A DNA stretch of 64,000 bases, from positions 12,041,192 through 12,105,191 of the forward strand of contig NC_092196.1 in the NCBI RefSeq assembly GCF_043641665.1, written 5' to 3'. The notes under the pieces were generated by a model. It did no database searches. It was not told the DNA's origin and worked only from the letters and a program-made list of their open reading frames with translations. How positions within the stretch are numbered: the first letter of the stretch is position 1; every line of letters begins with the position of its first letter. Below are positions 62,044-64,000 of the stretch, in pieces. Position numbers and translations under genes: made by a program. This DNA is from Enoplosus armatus. Lineage: Eukaryota > Chordata > Actinopteri > Centrarchiformes > Enoplosidae.

Positions 62044-62190
62044 GTAAAGCCTTTGACACCATTCAGCCAGTAAACTATGCCGTCTCCAGTATCATCTGCT
62101 CTATTGTCTACAGCAACAGGCTTGAATATGATGACCCAGATTTCAGATCTATGGTGGAGCGAGCTTGTAAAAACTCTCGACTCCTGGGTT
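62044..62190 (+). pseudogene. CYP2K exon 4 remnant
   Basis: After a TTCTTTTAG acceptor, the sequence codes a recognisable exon 4 (KAFDT...NYAVSSIICSIVYSNRLEYDDPDF split by normal conservation) with an open frame to about 62190. Similarity then stops and a 75-bp block shared with 58727-58801 follows. No exon 5 is found. Confidence 0.85.
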
Positions 62191-62387
62191 TGGTTCAAAA
62201 TTGTTCGTCAAACAACAACCCAGATCACACTAGATTGCTCCAAACATAAAGTTAATGATGTTCTGCTTTGGGTGACCAAAGTGCAAAGACCAAGCAAGGA
62301 CAGGAACAAACTGTTCTATGAGAAGGTTTGTGTTAGGAGAAGCGTCCAGGTGACTTTAGGATTATGATGATAGGATTATGATCTTTT

Positions 62388-62575
62388 CCAGTCCTCCATT
62401 TCAGTCTCCCTGCTGGCGGTCATTGTGGGCCTGCTGGTCCTGCACCTTTATGCCACCTTCAGCTCCCAAGAAAACAGAAGGGAGCCTCCAGGACCTAAAC
62501 CTCTCCCCCTGCTTGGTAACCTGTTGCAGCTGGATCTCAAGAGACCACACACCACTCTTTTCAACACAGGCTTCA
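62388..62575 (+). pseudogene. CYP2K exon 1 remnant, start codon and donor lost
   Basis: The frame LFQSSISVSLL to [19 protein letters not shown] matches CYP2K exon 1. A 14-bp tandem duplication just upstream (AGGATTATGATGAT repeated) puts a TAG in frame immediately before it, so the normal Met is lost. At the 3' end the GT donor is replaced by ACAGGC. It lies downstream of an exon 4 piece, so the order is scrambled or two pseudogenes abut. Confidence 0.85.
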
Positions 62576-62827
62576 CAATTAATATGATTATCCTCTAGCA
62601 TACATCATCTTTGATTAAGTATTTTTTGTAATTAAAGACTGGAGATCAACAGAAAACAAAAAACTAATGGGATTTCATATAATGGCCTCATCTTTAGGAG
62701 AGCAGGATTCTCTGGACAACAGTACTGAAGGATACAAAATGTTCTGGCCACTTTACTGCAGCTTTGTTCATCTGTGTTTGGAATTAGAGTAAAGCTGTCA
62801 TGATCTCAATAATACTCAGGCCGTATA

Positions 62828-62829
<2 letters not shown>

Positions 62830-62862
<33 letters not shown>
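62830..62862. repeat. (AT)n microsatellite
   Basis: About 16 TA units, visible directly. Confidence 0.9.
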
Positions 62863-62865
<3 letters not shown>

Positions 62866-62879
62866 TAGAACAGAGGTAT

Positions 62880-63085
62880 TTATCTGGACACTTTACTTTA
62901 TTACTTTATTCTGGTCACTGCACTGTTTGTTATTTATCTTAATTTTATTTTTATTCTTATTTTACCTTTTATATTCTACTTATTTGTTATCGAAACAATA
63001 GCACCTTCAGACCACGGCAAATTCCTTGTAATGTATGTTACTTGGCAATAAACAGTTTCTGATTCTGATTCTGATTCGGATTCAA
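62880..63085 (+). mobile_element. LINE 3' end, plus orientation
   Basis: TTACTTGGCAATAAACAGTT followed by repeated TTCTGA units (to about 63085) is the common 3' tail of fish CR1/L2-type LINEs. It is of the same general kind as the tail at 59007 but in opposite orientation, with no coding part left. Confidence 0.7.
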
Positions 63086-63956
63086 CTAAAGTTCGAAGAG
63101 GTCCAGTTCGAGACAATTTCCTCAAGCAAAGGTCCGGAACATCATAATGTCTGACTTGCGTTGTGATTTAGTGTGATATATATTGAAGTAGCTTAGTAGT
63201 TGTATCAATGTCTGCATGTAATCAACAACTGACTGTCAAATCAAATAAAGAAAGTACAATTCAAAAACATTTTGACCATATTTATTGTCACTTAACATTG
63301 AACTATAAAGATATATAATACTGTAGATATGTATAATGTTCTTCTCTCATTAACAAAAAGAAGGGCTGCATTTAGAAATAAAATATAGAAAATAAATAGC
63401 TTTTGAAAAATTGTGCATCTTAAAATAAAGTGCTTAATTTTAGAAAAACAAAATAAAGTGTAGCAGCAGCTTGAGTTTTCCTTTTTCTTTGTTAAGTGTT
63501 TCACGTCTTGACTTAACAGTCTCCACCAATTTCACAATAAATAATGTGTCTTCTCTCCCGGTGTCGTTCACTCGTCTTATTATCTGACACTCGCCTCTCT
63601 CGTCTGTCTGTATTCAGAGTCGCAACGTTTAGTGCCTGGAATGCACAGATTTGATTGGCTGACTAGCATCACATGGGCTGGCGTAACTGTGAGTTTCTTC
63701 AGCCGCTAAACCAGCGCCGCAAATACTAGAAAAGCTGCGCCGACTAGAATAGGAGCGCCCCGTCAAAATTTAAAATCCATTAATAATTTATTGATTATAG
63801 GTCCGGGTCCGTATAGACGGCGTCTGGGTCCGGACTCGGACCGCGGTCCGCCTGTTAGTGACCCATGCATAACAGTCCAAAGGACCCATACACAGAATTG
63901 AGTCCAGGAGGTTAAATTAAACCAGTCTGAAAATCCACTTTCTGCTCTTCCGTCTC

Positions 63957-64000
63957 CTTCGGTATTTTCATTTCACTCCTTCACCTGGAGTGAGTCACAA
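63957..64000 (+). pseudogene. CYP2K exon 9 remnant at window edge
   Basis: TTTTCATTTCACTCCTTCAC followed by CTGGAGT aligns with exon 9 of copies 1 and 2 (coding [11 protein letters not shown]). An extra GAGT shifts the frame. It continues beyond the window, so its full extent is unknown. Confidence 0.65.

Larger units (their letters stand above)
62576..63960. other. Repeat-rich spacer to window end
   Basis: It contains an AT microsatellite (62830-62862), a LINE 3' tail (about 62880-63085) and unidentified DNA. GC rises after 63680. No gene is supported. Confidence 0.45.

Noticed and set aside
62378..62587. Open frame of 69 codons starting MIFSS over the exon 1 remnant
   Set aside because: It is in the wrong frame relative to CYP2K exon 1; the correct frame lacks a start codon.

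Overview
This is spliced vertebrate nuclear DNA from a teleost fish, probably a percomorph. GT-AG introns interrupt every gene, CA/GT microsatellites are frequent, Tc1- and hAT-type transposons are present, and the cytochrome P450 genes read as CYP2K, a fish subfamily. Both recognisable single-copy genes lie on the + strand, and all exon calls below were made by reading frames through the splice sites.

Layout: 1-4000 is intergenic with no gene I can support. 4030-13490 carries ccnf (cyclin F, 17 coding exons, 781 codons plus stop), preceded by five CCAAT boxes and a CHR-like element. 13491-17572 holds its 3' UTR, a spacer, and the inferred abca3 promoter and 5' UTR exon with two CACGTGA E-boxes. 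17573-41716 carries abca3 (30 coding exons, 1708 residues), complete with two transmembrane and two nucleotide-binding domains. 41717-44809 is the abca3 3' UTR and spacer, rich in GT/CA repeats.

44810-64000 is a CYP2K array. It has two complete nine-exon genes (44810-48022, 506 aa; 51185-53976, 502 aa), a chimeric internally deleted pseudogene (55334-55915), and a scrambled set of exon remnants (exon 3, 4, 1 and 9 pieces, 58963-64000). Mobile elements fill the array: an intact 1620-bp Tc1-like transposon with an uninterrupted 342-aa DD34E transposase sits inside a 5'-truncated LINE, which itself interrupts the CYP2K exon 3 remnant. There are also a decayed Tc1 copy, a MITE, a probable solo LTR, a non-autonomous DNA transposon and a LINE tail.

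The genes do not form a pathway. Cyclin F is the substrate receptor of an SCF ubiquitin ligase active in G2. ABCA3 is a lipid transporter of lysosome-related organelles. CYP2K enzymes are liver-type microsomal monooxygenases. I found no CRISPR array, tRNA, rRNA or evidence of a new multi-gene system. The points most worth a second look are the nested intact transposon, the 3'-biased similarity of the two P450 genes (gene conversion), the paired E-boxes before abca3, and a perfect 38-bp hairpin near 49,750.
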